Below, one piece after another: positions 40,974 to 49,675 of a stretch of DNA of 64,000 nucleotides (its first letter is position 1; each line of letters starts with the position of its first letter). The notes below the pieces were generated by a model. That model was given only the letters and a program-made list of their open reading frames with translations, had not been told where the DNA came from and did not search any database. The DNA is taken from NCBI GenBank assembly GCA_018654605.1, contig JABILG010000019.1, positions 1 through 64,000 on the forward strand, written 5' to 3'. This stretch comes from a bacterium. Lineage in GTDB: Bacteria; Desulfobacterota_D; UBA1144. The position numbers and the translations under genes are program-made.

Positions 40974-42860
40974 TTAAATCTTAGCTTCGTTTACGGACTG
41001 ATCTTTTTTGATATATACCATAAGGATGTTGATAGCCGCAGGAGTTATTCCTGAGATTCTAGAGGCTTGACCAATTGTTTCGGGCTGTATTTTGTTCAAC
41101 TTATGTTTTAGCTCATTTGATAAACCTGGTATTACATTAATATTCAGGCTTGATGGAATTTTAATCCCCTGGTGTTTTGTCACTTGCTCTATTCCAGCAT
41201 TTTGTCTCGCTATATACCCTTCATATTTGATTTCATTCTCTATAAGAGATTGAACTATCTTGTCTTCGATTTTATCTAATCCTGCATTCAGCTCAATCAA
41301 GTCATCATAAAAAACTTCTGGTCTTCTAAGTATTTCTTTAAAGGAAGTTGGTTTTTTTAACGAAGGAGTTCCCAACTTAGAAAGAAAAGCGTTATTTTTT
41401 TCATTAGGCACAATCTTGGAGTTATTTAGCTCTTCCATTATCTCATTAAATGAATCTCTCTTTTTATTAAACAAATCAAACCTACTTTGTTTTATTAATC
41501 CAACTCCATAACCTATCGGAGTTAATCTAAAGTCAGCGTTGTCATCTCTTAGTAAAAGTCTATGCTCAGCTCTGGAGGTAAACATTCTATAAGGTTCATC
41601 AACACCAAGTGTTACTAAGTCGTCTATTAAAATTCCTATATAAGACTCTGATCTTTTGAGAATCAGGGGGTTTGCACCTTGAACTTTTAGTGAGCTATTG
41701 ATTCCCGCTATAAGTCCTTGAGCGGCAGCTTCTTCATAACCAGTCGTTCCGTTTATTTGTCCAGCCATATACAAATTTTTAATTGTTTTAGATTCCAATG
41801 AGGACTTTAAATCTCGAGGGTCACAATAGTCATATTCTACAGCGTAGCCTGGTCTCATTATGTCCGCATTCTCGAGGCCTTTTATGCTGTTTATAATCTT
41901 TATTTGCACATCTATAGGGAGACTTGTGGATATTCCATTAGGATATATTTCCTTAGTATTTAGACCCTCAGGTTCTAAAAAAACTTGATGTCTATCCCTG
42001 TCAGCAAATTTAACAATTTTGTCCTCGATAGAAGGACAATATCTTGGTCCTATACCCTCAATTTGCCCTGAATACATCGGTGACCTGTGAATATTGTCTT
42101 TTATTATCTTGTGTGTCTCAGCGTTAGTGTATGTTATGTGACATGGAAGTTGAGCGTTTCTCACATGTGAATTTTCAAAAGAAAAAAGTAAGGGGTCTTT
42201 GTCCCCAGGCTGCTCGATAGTTTTTGACCAATTAATTGTTTTACCGTCTAATCTTGGGGGTGTCCCAGTTTTAAGTCTTCCTAAGTTTAAACCAAGTTCT
42301 TTAAATGAATCGGAAATTTCTGTTGTCGGTGCTTCTCCGGCACGGCCAGCACTTGTTTTTTCGGCCCCAACATGAATTAATCCATTTGGGAAAGTACCCG
42401 GAGTAACAACTAAACACTTGCAGTGATATATTTCTCCATAAGAAGTTTGCACCCCAATAATTTGACCATTTTTTTCTAATAAAGAATGTATAAGTCTTTG
42501 CTTAACAAACAAATTTGCCTGGTTTTCTATAGCCTGCTTCATGTGAATCTTATATAGATTCCTATCTGCTTGAATTCTTGTTGATTGAACAGCAGGACCC
42601 TTTTTAGTATTTAGCCTTCTGTATTGTATTGATGAAAAGTCGGCAGCTTTGCCCATTTCACCACCTAAAGCATCTATCTCTCTTACTAGATGACCTTTTC
42701 CAACTCCTCCTATTGATGGGTTGCACGACATAATACCTATTGTATCGAGGTTAGCTGTTAGAAGAAGTGTTCTAGTTTTAAGCCTAGCCGAAGACAATGC
42801 AGCTTCACAGCCAGCATGACCCCCTCCGATAACAATTACATCAAATTCATTTAAACTCAT
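40974..42860 (-). CDS. mnmG: tRNA uridine 5-carboxymethylaminomethyl modification enzyme MnmG
   Basis: [65 protein letters not shown]. Confidence 0.96.
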   Translation of the reverse strand: MSLNEFDVIVIGGGHAGCEAALSSARLKTRTLLLTANLDTIGIMSCNPSIGGVGKGHLVREIDALGGEMGKAADFSSIQYRRLNTKKGPAVQSTRIQADRNLYKIHMKQAIENQANLFVKQRLIHSLLEKNGQIIGVQTSYGEIYHCKCLVVTPGTFPNGLIHVGAEKTSAGRAGEAPTTEISDSFKELGLNLGRLKTGTPPRLDGKTINWSKTIEQPGDKDPLLFSFENSHVRNAQLPCHITYTNAETHKIIKDNIHRSPMYSGQIEGIGPRYCPSIEDKIVKFADRDRHQVFLEPEGLNTKEIYPNGISTSLPIDVQIKIINSIKGLENADIMRPGYAVEYDYCDPRDLKSSLESKTIKNLYMAGQINGTTGYEEAAAQGLIAGINSSLKVQGANPLILKRSESYIGILIDDLVTLGVDEPYRMFTSRAEHRLLLRDDNADFRLTPIGYGVGLIKQSRFDLFNKKRDSFNEIMEELNNSKIVPNEKNNAFLSKLGTPSLKKPTSFKEILRRPEVFYDDLIELNAGLDKIEDKIVQSLIENEIKYEGYIARQNAGIEQVTKHQGIKIPSSLNINVIPGLSNELKHKLNKIQPETIGQASRISGITPAAINILMVYIKKDQSVNEAKI

Positions 42861-42936
42861 GATTTCTAAATCTTATATTAAAATAGTAAAAATAAAAGAA
42901 TTTTAAAATTATTAAAAATACTAGATAATAATATTT

Positions 42937-43611
42937 ATGATAAAAAAAATAGTTGGCATAACTTGCGATGTAAAAGGTAAGTTTTATGAATCTGAAATCG
43001 CATATTCTGAAAAAGTAATTAAATCCGGTGGAGTTCCATTTTATCTTCCGATGGTAAATGATAAAAGAAATATTTTAAAAGTTATATCCTGCATTGATTC
43101 TTTGATTGTGACTGGTAGTAGAGATATAGACCCAGCTTTTTATGGGCAAAAGAAATCCAAACTTATAAATTCTTTGGACAAGAGAAGAACGTTGAGTGAG
43201 ATTTTATATATTAACTATGCAATAAAGTTAAAAAAGAGGATTTTGGGTATCTGTGGAGGAATGCAGTTGATTAATGTCGTCTTAGGTGGAAGTTTACATC
43301 AGGATATAAAACTTTGTGTTCCAGGGGCTAATAGCCACTCTAATGGCACGAGGCATAAAATTTCTATAAAATCAGATTCAATACTTTATGAGATTTTTAG
43401 AAACAAATCGGCAATTGTAAATAGTTATCATCATCAATCAATTGATACTCTAGGGAAATCATTAATTGTTGTGGCACAATCAAAAGATAAAACTATAGAG
43501 GCGTTTGAAAGTAAAAGTAAGAGAATCCTAGGATTACAGTGGCATCCTGAGCTTTCAAATAAAGAGTTTGAACTAAATTTTTTTAAATGGTTAATAATGG
43601 AAAACAAATAA
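42937..43611 (+). CDS. gamma-glutamyl-gamma-aminobutyrate hydrolase family (PuuD-like class I glutamine amidotransferase)
   Basis: LIVTGSRDIDPAFYG, ILGICGGMQLINVVLGGSLHQD, VNSYHHQSID, LGLQWHPE. Confidence 0.9.
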   Translation: MIKKIVGITCDVKGKFYESEIAYSEKVIKSGGVPFYLPMVNDKRNILKVISCIDSLIVTGSRDIDPAFYGQKKSKLINSLDKRRTLSEILYINYAIKLKKRILGICGGMQLINVVLGGSLHQDIKLCVPGANSHSNGTRHKISIKSDSILYEIFRNKSAIVNSYHHQSIDTLGKSLIVVAQSKDKTIEAFESKSKRILGLQWHPELSNKEFELNFFKWLIMENK

Positions 43612-43636
43612 GGATTCTTTTGGTTAGGCTATAGAA

Positions 43637-46393
43637 GTGAAGAATATAACCATTAAAGGCATTAGGCAGAATAATTTAAAAAATATCGATGTAGAAATTC
43701 CACGTGGTTCAATAACAGTACTTACGGGCGTTAGTGGATCTGGAAAATCAACTTTAGCCTTTGATACAATTTTTGCAGAAGGTCAAAGAAAATATTTAGA
43801 ATCACTCTCAAATTATGCTAGACAGTTTATAGATAAATTTGAAAAACCTGACTTAGATTTTATATCTGGATTGTCGCCAACAATCTCAGTAGATCAAAAG
43901 ACATTTATGAGGAACCCTAGGTCTACCGTAGCCACCATAACAGAGATATATGATTTTTTAAGATTGCTATATGCAAGAGTTGGTGAAGTTAAATGTTATA
44001 AATGTGGATCCTTAATAGATGCAACTTCTTTAGATTCTATTGTTTCTATTGTAAATCGTGATTTCGCAGCCAAAGATATAGAAATTTACTTTCCTATAGC
44101 CTTAGGCAAGAAGGGAGAGTTCAAAAAAGAGATTTCTGATGCCGCGAAACTATTTTCCAAGATTCGAATAGATGGTGAATTGTTCTCATTTTCAGAAAAG
44201 GTTGATTTAGAAAAACAGAAAAAACATACAGTAGAAGTTTATGTTGATAGTATAAAAGTAAACAAAAAGAATTCATTGAGAATTTCTGAATCAATCAAGA
44301 CGGCACTCCAGTATGGTGAAGGGTTAGTTGTTGTGGAATCAGAGAAAAAAAGAAAAATCTTTAATAGAAATATGAGTTGTTCTAATTGTAGCGCTACTTT
44401 TCCTGAGATATCCCCAAGATTTTTTTCTTATAATAGTCCCTACGGTCAGTGTTTGGAATGTGAAGGCTTGGGGTACTTTGAAATGTTTGACTTGGAATTA
44501 ATAGTTCCTGACACTTCAAAGTCAATCAAGGATGGAGCTTTAGCGCCATTTAAAGATTCAGCTTTTTATAAAAAAATTATAAATAGTTTTCTGAACCAAA
44601 ATAGTATTGATTTAAACACTCCGTTTAGTGAACTCAGCGAGAATGCTCAATCATTAATTTTTTATGGTGACAATAAAACTTTCGAAGGGATAGTTCAAAT
44701 TTTAGAAAAATGGTTTAGTTCATCACGTGCGGAAGAAATTAGAACAAACCTGTTAAAGTACAGAAAAATTGAAAAGTGCATAAATTGTAATGGCTGTAGA
44801 TTGAGAGAAGAGGCCCTTAGTGTTTTTATAAATAAAAAAAATATTTCACAAATATGCGACTTAACTATACTAGATTGTCAGAAATTCTTTAAAAAAATTA
44901 AATTTAATGGAACAGCGAAACTAATTTGGGCAAAAATTAAAAATGAAATTATTTCCCGATTGGACTTCCTTCTTAGCGTAAGCCTGGGTTATTTAACGCT
45001 CGATAGAACTGCTCCAACTCTTTCGGGAGGTGAAGCTCAAAGAATAAGGCTTGCTTCACAATTAGGAGCCAATCTTACTGGTATAACATACGTGTTAGAT
45101 GAGCCTACAATCGGATTGCATCCTAGAGATAATAAGATGTTGTTAAATTCTTTAAAATTATTAAAGGAAAGAGGGAATACTTTAGTGGTTGTTGAGCATG
45201 ACGAGGAAACTATAAGAAGCGCTGATTATATAATCGATATAGGGCCTGGCGCTGGACTGAATGGAGGCCTAGTTGTTGCCAATGGGTCCCCCATGTCTAT
45301 TGCTAAGAACAAAGCTTCGTTAACTGGACAATACCTTTCAAAAAAGAAGAAAGTTAAAATCGTTGAAAGCAAATCAAAAATAAAAAATTATCTATCAATA
45401 AAAGGGGCAGTTCTAAATAATCTAAAATCAATCGATGTAGATATTCCCATTGGAAAAATTACTTGTGTCACTGGGGTTTCGGGTTCTGGTAAAAGTACGC
45501 TGGTTGTCCAAACAATCTATGAAGCAATTTCGTCTTCAATCAATTCTAAGAATAAGGTCACACCTGATTTTCTTACTAGCATCAGTGGCGAGGAAAATTT
45601 TGATAAGATTATCAATATTAATCAGTCTCCTATAGGTAGAACATCAAGGTCTAATCCTGCAACTTATACTGGAATCTTTGGAACAATTAGAGAGGTTTTT
45701 GCCTCACTGCCAGATTCTAAGATTAAAGGATTTTCAGCAGGAAGATTTAGTTTTAATGTAAAGGAAGGAAGTTGTTCAGAGTGTTCGGGTGCTGGAAGCA
45801 TAAAAATCGAAATGAGTTTTTTGCCTGATGTTAATGTTTTGTGCGATTCATGTGAAGGGAAAAGGTTTGATTTGGAAACGCTAAGTGTGTTTTATAGAGG
45901 AAAAAATATTGCAGATGTTTTAAATATGACTTTTTCAGAAGCGAATGATTTTTTTGCCGGATTTCCTATTTTACAAAATAAAATTAATATAATTAATTCT
46001 GTAGGCCTTGGGTATCTCAAACTAGGACAAGACGCAACAACTCTCTCGGGAGGTGAAGCTCAAAGAATTAAGATTTCAAAGGAGTTGATTAAAAAGAATA
46101 CTTGTAAGACTTTTTATATTTTAGATGAACCAACTATAGGTCTACACTATGAGGATATTGACAAGCTTCTTGGGGTTGTATACCAGCTTAGGGATTCTGG
46201 AAGTACTATAGTAATCATCGAGCATAATATGGAAGTGATTAATGGCTCTGATTATATAATTGACCTTGGACCGGATGGTGGTTCAGCCGGAGGGCATTTA
46301 TCTTTTCAGGGTTTAAAAAAAGACTTTCCTTTTGTAAAGAAGTCAGAAACTGCAAAATTTTTAAGGGAGCATATTAGTCACTTAAAAAGGTGA
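43637..46393 (+). CDS. uvrA: excinuclease ABC subunit A (GTG start)
   Basis: GVSGSGKSTLAFDTIFAEGQRKYLESLSNYARQF, two ABC signatures (LSGGEAQRIRLASQLG; LSGGEAQRIKISKEL), zinc-finger Cys motifs. Confidence 0.97.
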   Translation: MKNITIKGIRQNNLKNIDVEIPRGSITVLTGVSGSGKSTLAFDTIFAEGQRKYLESLSNYARQFIDKFEKPDLDFISGLSPTISVDQKTFMRNPRSTVATITEIYDFLRLLYARVGEVKCYKCGSLIDATSLDSIVSIVNRDFAAKDIEIYFPIALGKKGEFKKEISDAAKLFSKIRIDGELFSFSEKVDLEKQKKHTVEVYVDSIKVNKKNSLRISESIKTALQYGEGLVVVESEKKRKIFNRNMSCSNCSATFPEISPRFFSYNSPYGQCLECEGLGYFEMFDLELIVPDTSKSIKDGALAPFKDSAFYKKIINSFLNQNSIDLNTPFSELSENAQSLIFYGDNKTFEGIVQILEKWFSSSRAEEIRTNLLKYRKIEKCINCNGCRLREEALSVFINKKNISQICDLTILDCQKFFKKIKFNGTAKLIWAKIKNEIISRLDFLLSVSLGYLTLDRTAPTLSGGEAQRIRLASQLGANLTGITYVLDEPTIGLHPRDNKMLLNSLKLLKERGNTLVVVEHDEETIRSADYIIDIGPGAGLNGGLVVANGSPMSIAKNKASLTGQYLSKKKKVKIVESKSKIKNYLSIKGAVLNNLKSIDVDIPIGKITCVTGVSGSGKSTLVVQTIYEAISSSINSKNKVTPDFLTSISGEENFDKIININQSPIGRTSRSNPATYTGIFGTIREVFASLPDSKIKGFSAGRFSFNVKEGSCSECSGAGSIKIEMSFLPDVNVLCDSCEGKRFDLETLSVFYRGKNIADVLNMTFSEANDFFAGFPILQNKINIINSVGLGYLKLGQDATTLSGGEAQRIKISKELIKKNTCKTFYILDEPTIGLHYEDIDKLLGVVYQLRDSGSTIVIIEHNMEVINGSDYIIDLGPDGGSAGGHLSFQGLKKDFPFVKKSETAKFLREHISHLKR

Positions 46394-46630
46394 AGTGAAT
46401 TTTGCTATTACAAAAGAAAAAACTATTAAGACAACTAGTACCTTTAACATCACATATGCGTGCGCGTGGTCAGCACCTTTTTCAGCGTTAGGCACTCTTT
46501 CAGGATAAGTCAGAACGACATGTCCCTCTTCTGCTTCTTTTGGAGCTGCTTCAGCAGCAATTTCTTCTTCCGAGCCTAAACTATCTTTAGCTTCAACCTC
46601 ATTGGTTGCTTCTTCTTTAATTTCACCCAT
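46382..46630 (-). CDS. small Glu/Ala-rich protein with C-terminal transmembrane helix, unknown function
   Basis: 82 aa; acidic N-terminal half, C-terminal VMLKVLVVLIVFSFVIAKF hydrophobic segment; ORF positioned between uvrA end and a divergent promoter. Confidence 0.55.
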   Translation of the reverse strand: MGEIKEEATNEVEAKDSLGSEEEIAAEAAPKEAEEGHVVLTYPERVPNAEKGADHAHAYVMLKVLVVLIVFSFVIAKFTSPF

Positions 46631-46671
46631 ACAAAATAATAACCTACTGAGTTGCTTATTTAAATATTATA

Positions 46672-46701
46672 TTGATTTTTATTTTATTTCAGTGCTATAA
46701 T
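46672..46701 (+). promoter_or_regulatory. sigma70-type promoter with extended -10, for the riboswitch/rhodanese transcript
   Basis: TTGATT (46672-46677), 18-bp spacer, TGC-TATAAT (46693-46701); predicted +1 about 46707, at the base of the riboswitch P1 stem. Confidence 0.75.
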
Positions 46702-46705
46702 CTAT

Positions 46706-46757
46706 ATGTCGTCATTTAACTCTAATTGCAGCGACATTAAATAATTGCTAAATAGGG
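46706..46757 (+). ncRNA. SAM-II/SAM-V-type S-adenosylmethionine riboswitch
   Basis: AUGUCG-UCAUUUAACUCUAAUUGCAG-CGACAU-UAAAUAAUUGCUAAAUAGGG; 6-bp P1; conserved AUUUAA, UUGCA and GCUAAAnAGGG; loop CUCU (46720-46723) complementary to AGGG (46754-46757), giving the expected H-type pseudoknot. Confidence 0.85.
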
Positions 46758-46816
46758 TGAAGACGTTGATCGATGTCTTTCCTCTTTGAGTTACAAAAAA
46801 TTTTTTGGAGTTTGTT

Positions 46817-46906
46817 ATGGTTAAAACATTATTTGTATTGCTTGTTAGTGAAGTAGATACATGTTGTTGTAACTTTTCAAACTTATGTTGTTGTAACTAC
46901 AAGTAG
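46817..46906 (+). CDS. polycysteine leader peptide (29 aa, MVKTLFVLLVSEVDTCCCNFSNLCCCNYK)
   Basis: ATG at 46817 with GGAG SD at 46807-46810; two in-frame TGT-TGT-TGT-AAC blocks; stop TAG 46904-46906; upstream of a sulfur-transfer gene. Below ORF-track length cutoff. Confidence 0.8.
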   Translation: MVKTLFVLLVSEVDTCCCNFSNLCCCNYK

Positions 46907-46940
46907 TACTAGTTAGTTATAAATTTAAAATTTAATTTTT

Positions 46941-46962
46941 CTGGTTTTATTAATAAGGCCAG
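46941..46962 (+). promoter_or_regulatory. hairpin immediately 5' of the rhodanese Shine-Dalgarno
   Basis: CUGGUUUUAUUAAUAAGGCCAG folds as about 9 bp (incl. two G-U) with UUAA loop; ends 2 nt before GGAGG (46965-46969). Confidence 0.45.
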
Positions 46963-46975
46963 ATGGAGGAATAAA

Positions 46976-47818
46976 ATGGCAGAATATAAGAATCCAGAAT
47001 TGTTAGTTTCAACTGACTGGGTCCTGGAAAATAAAGATAAACCAGGAATTAAGGTACTTGAATCTAACGAAGATATTCTTTTGTATGACATAGGTCATAT
47101 TGAAGGAGCAATAAAAATAGACTGGGAGACAGAGCTTCAAGATAATCTTATAAGAGACTATATAGACAAAGATAATTTTGAAAAACTTCTTTCCTCAAAG
47201 GGAATTTCACCTGAAGATACAGTTGTTTTCTATGGAGACAAAAGTAACTGGTGGGCATGTTACGCCTTTTGGACATTTAAAATCTATGGTCATGAGAAAT
47301 GTATTATAATGAATGGTGGAAGACAAAAGTGGATTGAGGAGAAAAAGCCACTGTCTAAAGACATACCTTCTCTAGAGAATACAAATTATAAAGTTACTAA
47401 TGTTAATCTTGGCATTAGAGCATTTAGGGATGAGGTCAAAGAACATAGCGCTGCTTTAGGAGCTTTAATTGACGTTCGATCACCTAAAGAATTCAGCGGT
47501 GAAATGCTTCACATGGAAGCATATCCTCAAGAAGGAGCACTTAGAGGTGGACATATTCCTAATGCTCAAAGCGTTCCTTGGGCGACTGCAGCAAATGAAG
47601 ATGGCACATTTAAATCGGCTGACGAGTTAGTTGAGATATATCAGAATGGAGCCGGACTAAAACCAGAAGATGATGTTATTGCTTATTGCAGAATAGGCGA
47701 GAGATCTTCACATACTTGGTTCGTTCTTACTTATCTGCTGGGTTACAATAGTGTTAAAAACTATGATGGCTCCTGGACCGAATGGGGCAATCTTGTCCAA
47801 GCGCCTATTGAGAAGTAG
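46976..47818 (+). CDS. thiosulfate/3-mercaptopyruvate sulfurtransferase (two-domain rhodanese, CysA2/SseA-like)
   Basis: [36 protein letters not shown], active-site [32 protein letters not shown]. Confidence 0.93.
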   Translation: MAEYKNPELLVSTDWVLENKDKPGIKVLESNEDILLYDIGHIEGAIKIDWETELQDNLIRDYIDKDNFEKLLSSKGISPEDTVVFYGDKSNWWACYAFWTFKIYGHEKCIIMNGGRQKWIEEKKPLSKDIPSLENTNYKVTNVNLGIRAFRDEVKEHSAALGALIDVRSPKEFSGEMLHMEAYPQEGALRGGHIPNAQSVPWATAANEDGTFKSADELVEIYQNGAGLKPEDDVIAYCRIGERSSHTWFVLTYLLGYNSVKNYDGSWTEWGNLVQAPIEK

Positions 47819-47829
47819 AGAGGTTTAGT

Positions 47830-48258
47830 TTGACGAAAGATAAACAAGAACTAATGGACTTTATTTTAGATCATTATGAGAACCCGAGAAACTCGGGTTC
47901 TCTTAGCGATGAAGATAAGAATAAGCATCGATGTGATATTAAACAAAATGGTGGGAATCCAGGTTGTGGCGATATAGTCACTATTTGCCTTCAGTTCGAA
48001 GATAATGTGATTACAGATTTTAAATTTGAAGGTGAAGGTTGCATTGTTAGTCAGGCAGGAACATCTATTATTTCTGAAGTTGTAATAGGGAAATCCAAAG
48101 ATGAGATTCTAGCTATGGGACCAGAGATTATTACTGATATTATTGGTGAGGAGCTAGCACTTTCTAGGCCAAAATGCTCTACTTTAGGAATCTCCACCGT
48201 TAAACTAGCCATAAGAGAGCTTGAAAAAGAAGAGACTAAGAAGCAAGCTGTAAGCTAA
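47830..48258 (+). CDS. IscU/SufU-family Fe-S cluster assembly scaffold (TTG start)
   Basis: ILDHYENPRNSGSL, GNPGCGDIV, GEGCIVSQAGTSI, RPKCSTLGISTVKLAI; three ligand Cys conserved. Confidence 0.92.
   Translation: MTKDKQELMDFILDHYENPRNSGSLSDEDKNKHRCDIKQNGGNPGCGDIVTICLQFEDNVITDFKFEGEGCIVSQAGTSIISEVVIGKSKDEILAMGPEIITDIIGEELALSRPKCSTLGISTVKLAIRELEKEETKKQAVS
47878..47902 (+). other. perfect 11-bp hairpin inside the start of the IscU/SufU CDS
   Basis: GAGAACCCGAG-AAA-CTCGGGTTCTC. Confidence 0.85.
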
Positions 48259-48322
48259 TTACTTTTTTGTAATTCATATATTTAATTTATAATAAACGTA
48301 GTTGTAAAAGCGAGGTAAAACT

Positions 48323-49672
48323 ATGACAAAAAAAAATGGTAAAGCAAATGGAAAAGTTAATTATGAGGCTGCTTTAAAGTACCCTTTATTTGAAGCTATC
48401 TTTAATAGAAGGTCAAGAAGATTTGGGCTAGGAATGGAACTTCCTTCTGATAGCTCTTTAGGCTATAAATCAAAAATAGATCCTGTTCCATTAACTGAAT
48501 TTCAAGAAGCAATGTTAGTTTGGGCAGGGACTGGGTTAACTGGTTTATGTCTAGCAGATTTACCGCCAGAAAATGGGATTGATTTGTTATGCCAGTGGAC
48601 AAGCAGAACTTGGCCATCAGCATGTAACAATCATGGAACAGAACTATTTTTCACTAATGATTCTGGTCTTTATTATGTTGACGTTAAACACATGTTGCCA
48701 AAAGATAAAGAGTTAGACGTCTTTTTTAGAATGAATGTAAATGATAAAATTGACAGATTGCTAGAGTTATACAAAGAAGGATTGGTCAAGCTCGAAGATG
48801 GTAGGGCAAACTTACCTGATAAAATGCCAGGACTTTTTGATTTTAATCAATGGAATACTAACAAGCCAGGAACGACAACTTTTATTCCTGTTACAGACAT
48901 AACAGAAGAGTATTTAAACTTGCTGACATTATATTGTAGCAGTTCTTATGCTTTTAATATTTGGGACGAGAAAAATAACTGTTCTTGTGGACAGGATGAA
49001 TGGATTGCTTCAGGTCGAATTAAAGAGGATGTTAAAATGTCACTTTATGACCTTGAGGTTAGGATTCTTACAGGTCTAAATGTAGAGCAGGCATTTATAT
49101 GCCAAAACATGTCTTTAGCGCTTCAAGCACTAGGCCTTGGAGGTTGGACTTTTACGGGTCTGATTCCGAGATTCACTTTGGGATCTAATCCTGAATTATT
49201 CAAAGGTCTTGGCTTTAGATTTGAACAGCCCAAATCGGGCCCTACAAGACCGGTTGGTAAAGATGGTATCTTTGAGGGGTATTGTCCACCTTATTATAAA
49301 ACAATGTCTGATGCATTTGACAAAATGGATGAGCATAAATGGGGAGCTTGGGATAGTTCAAAACCCTTTCCTTATAAAGAGCCAGATAAGCATCTAGTCA
49401 AAGCTCCAAGACCAACTGATACTACGAATGAAATTGTAAAATCTGTTGCCGAATACATTCATAATACTTATGGATCATTCCCTGCTTTTGTAGACCCAAT
49501 GTATATGAGGCTGGTATTTCAGGCGCATAATTTAGATTTAGATTTTTATGACGAATATTATCCACCAGGATCTTATACTGACCAACATATAAATACTTTT
49601 AAATATTTTCATCCGGATAAAGAGAATCCATATAAGCAGAAACCTGAGAAAAAGCAACCTTGGGACAAATAA
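48323..49672 (+). CDS. large nitroreductase-like protein of unknown function (449 aa)
   Basis: N-terminal FNRRSRRFGLGMEL (RRSxR-type), ALQALGLGGWTFTGL (flavin-domain-like); C-terminal extension unrecognised. Confidence 0.55.
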   Translation: MTKKNGKANGKVNYEAALKYPLFEAIFNRRSRRFGLGMELPSDSSLGYKSKIDPVPLTEFQEAMLVWAGTGLTGLCLADLPPENGIDLLCQWTSRTWPSACNNHGTELFFTNDSGLYYVDVKHMLPKDKELDVFFRMNVNDKIDRLLELYKEGLVKLEDGRANLPDKMPGLFDFNQWNTNKPGTTTFIPVTDITEEYLNLLTLYCSSSYAFNIWDEKNNCSCGQDEWIASGRIKEDVKMSLYDLEVRILTGLNVEQAFICQNMSLALQALGLGGWTFTGLIPRFTLGSNPELFKGLGFRFEQPKSGPTRPVGKDGIFEGYCPPYYKTMSDAFDKMDEHKWGAWDSSKPFPYKEPDKHLVKAPRPTDTTNEIVKSVAEYIHNTYGSFPAFVDPMYMRLVFQAHNLDLDFYDEYYPPGSYTDQHINTFKYFHPDKENPYKQKPEKKQPWDK

Positions 49673-49675
49673 GAA

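Noticed and set aside
46794-46807. CAAAAAATTTTTTG as an intrinsic terminator in the riboswitch leader
   Set aside because: Pure A/T stem; the preceding hairpin (46759-46780) is not directly followed by the U-run, so it does not fit a standard terminator.
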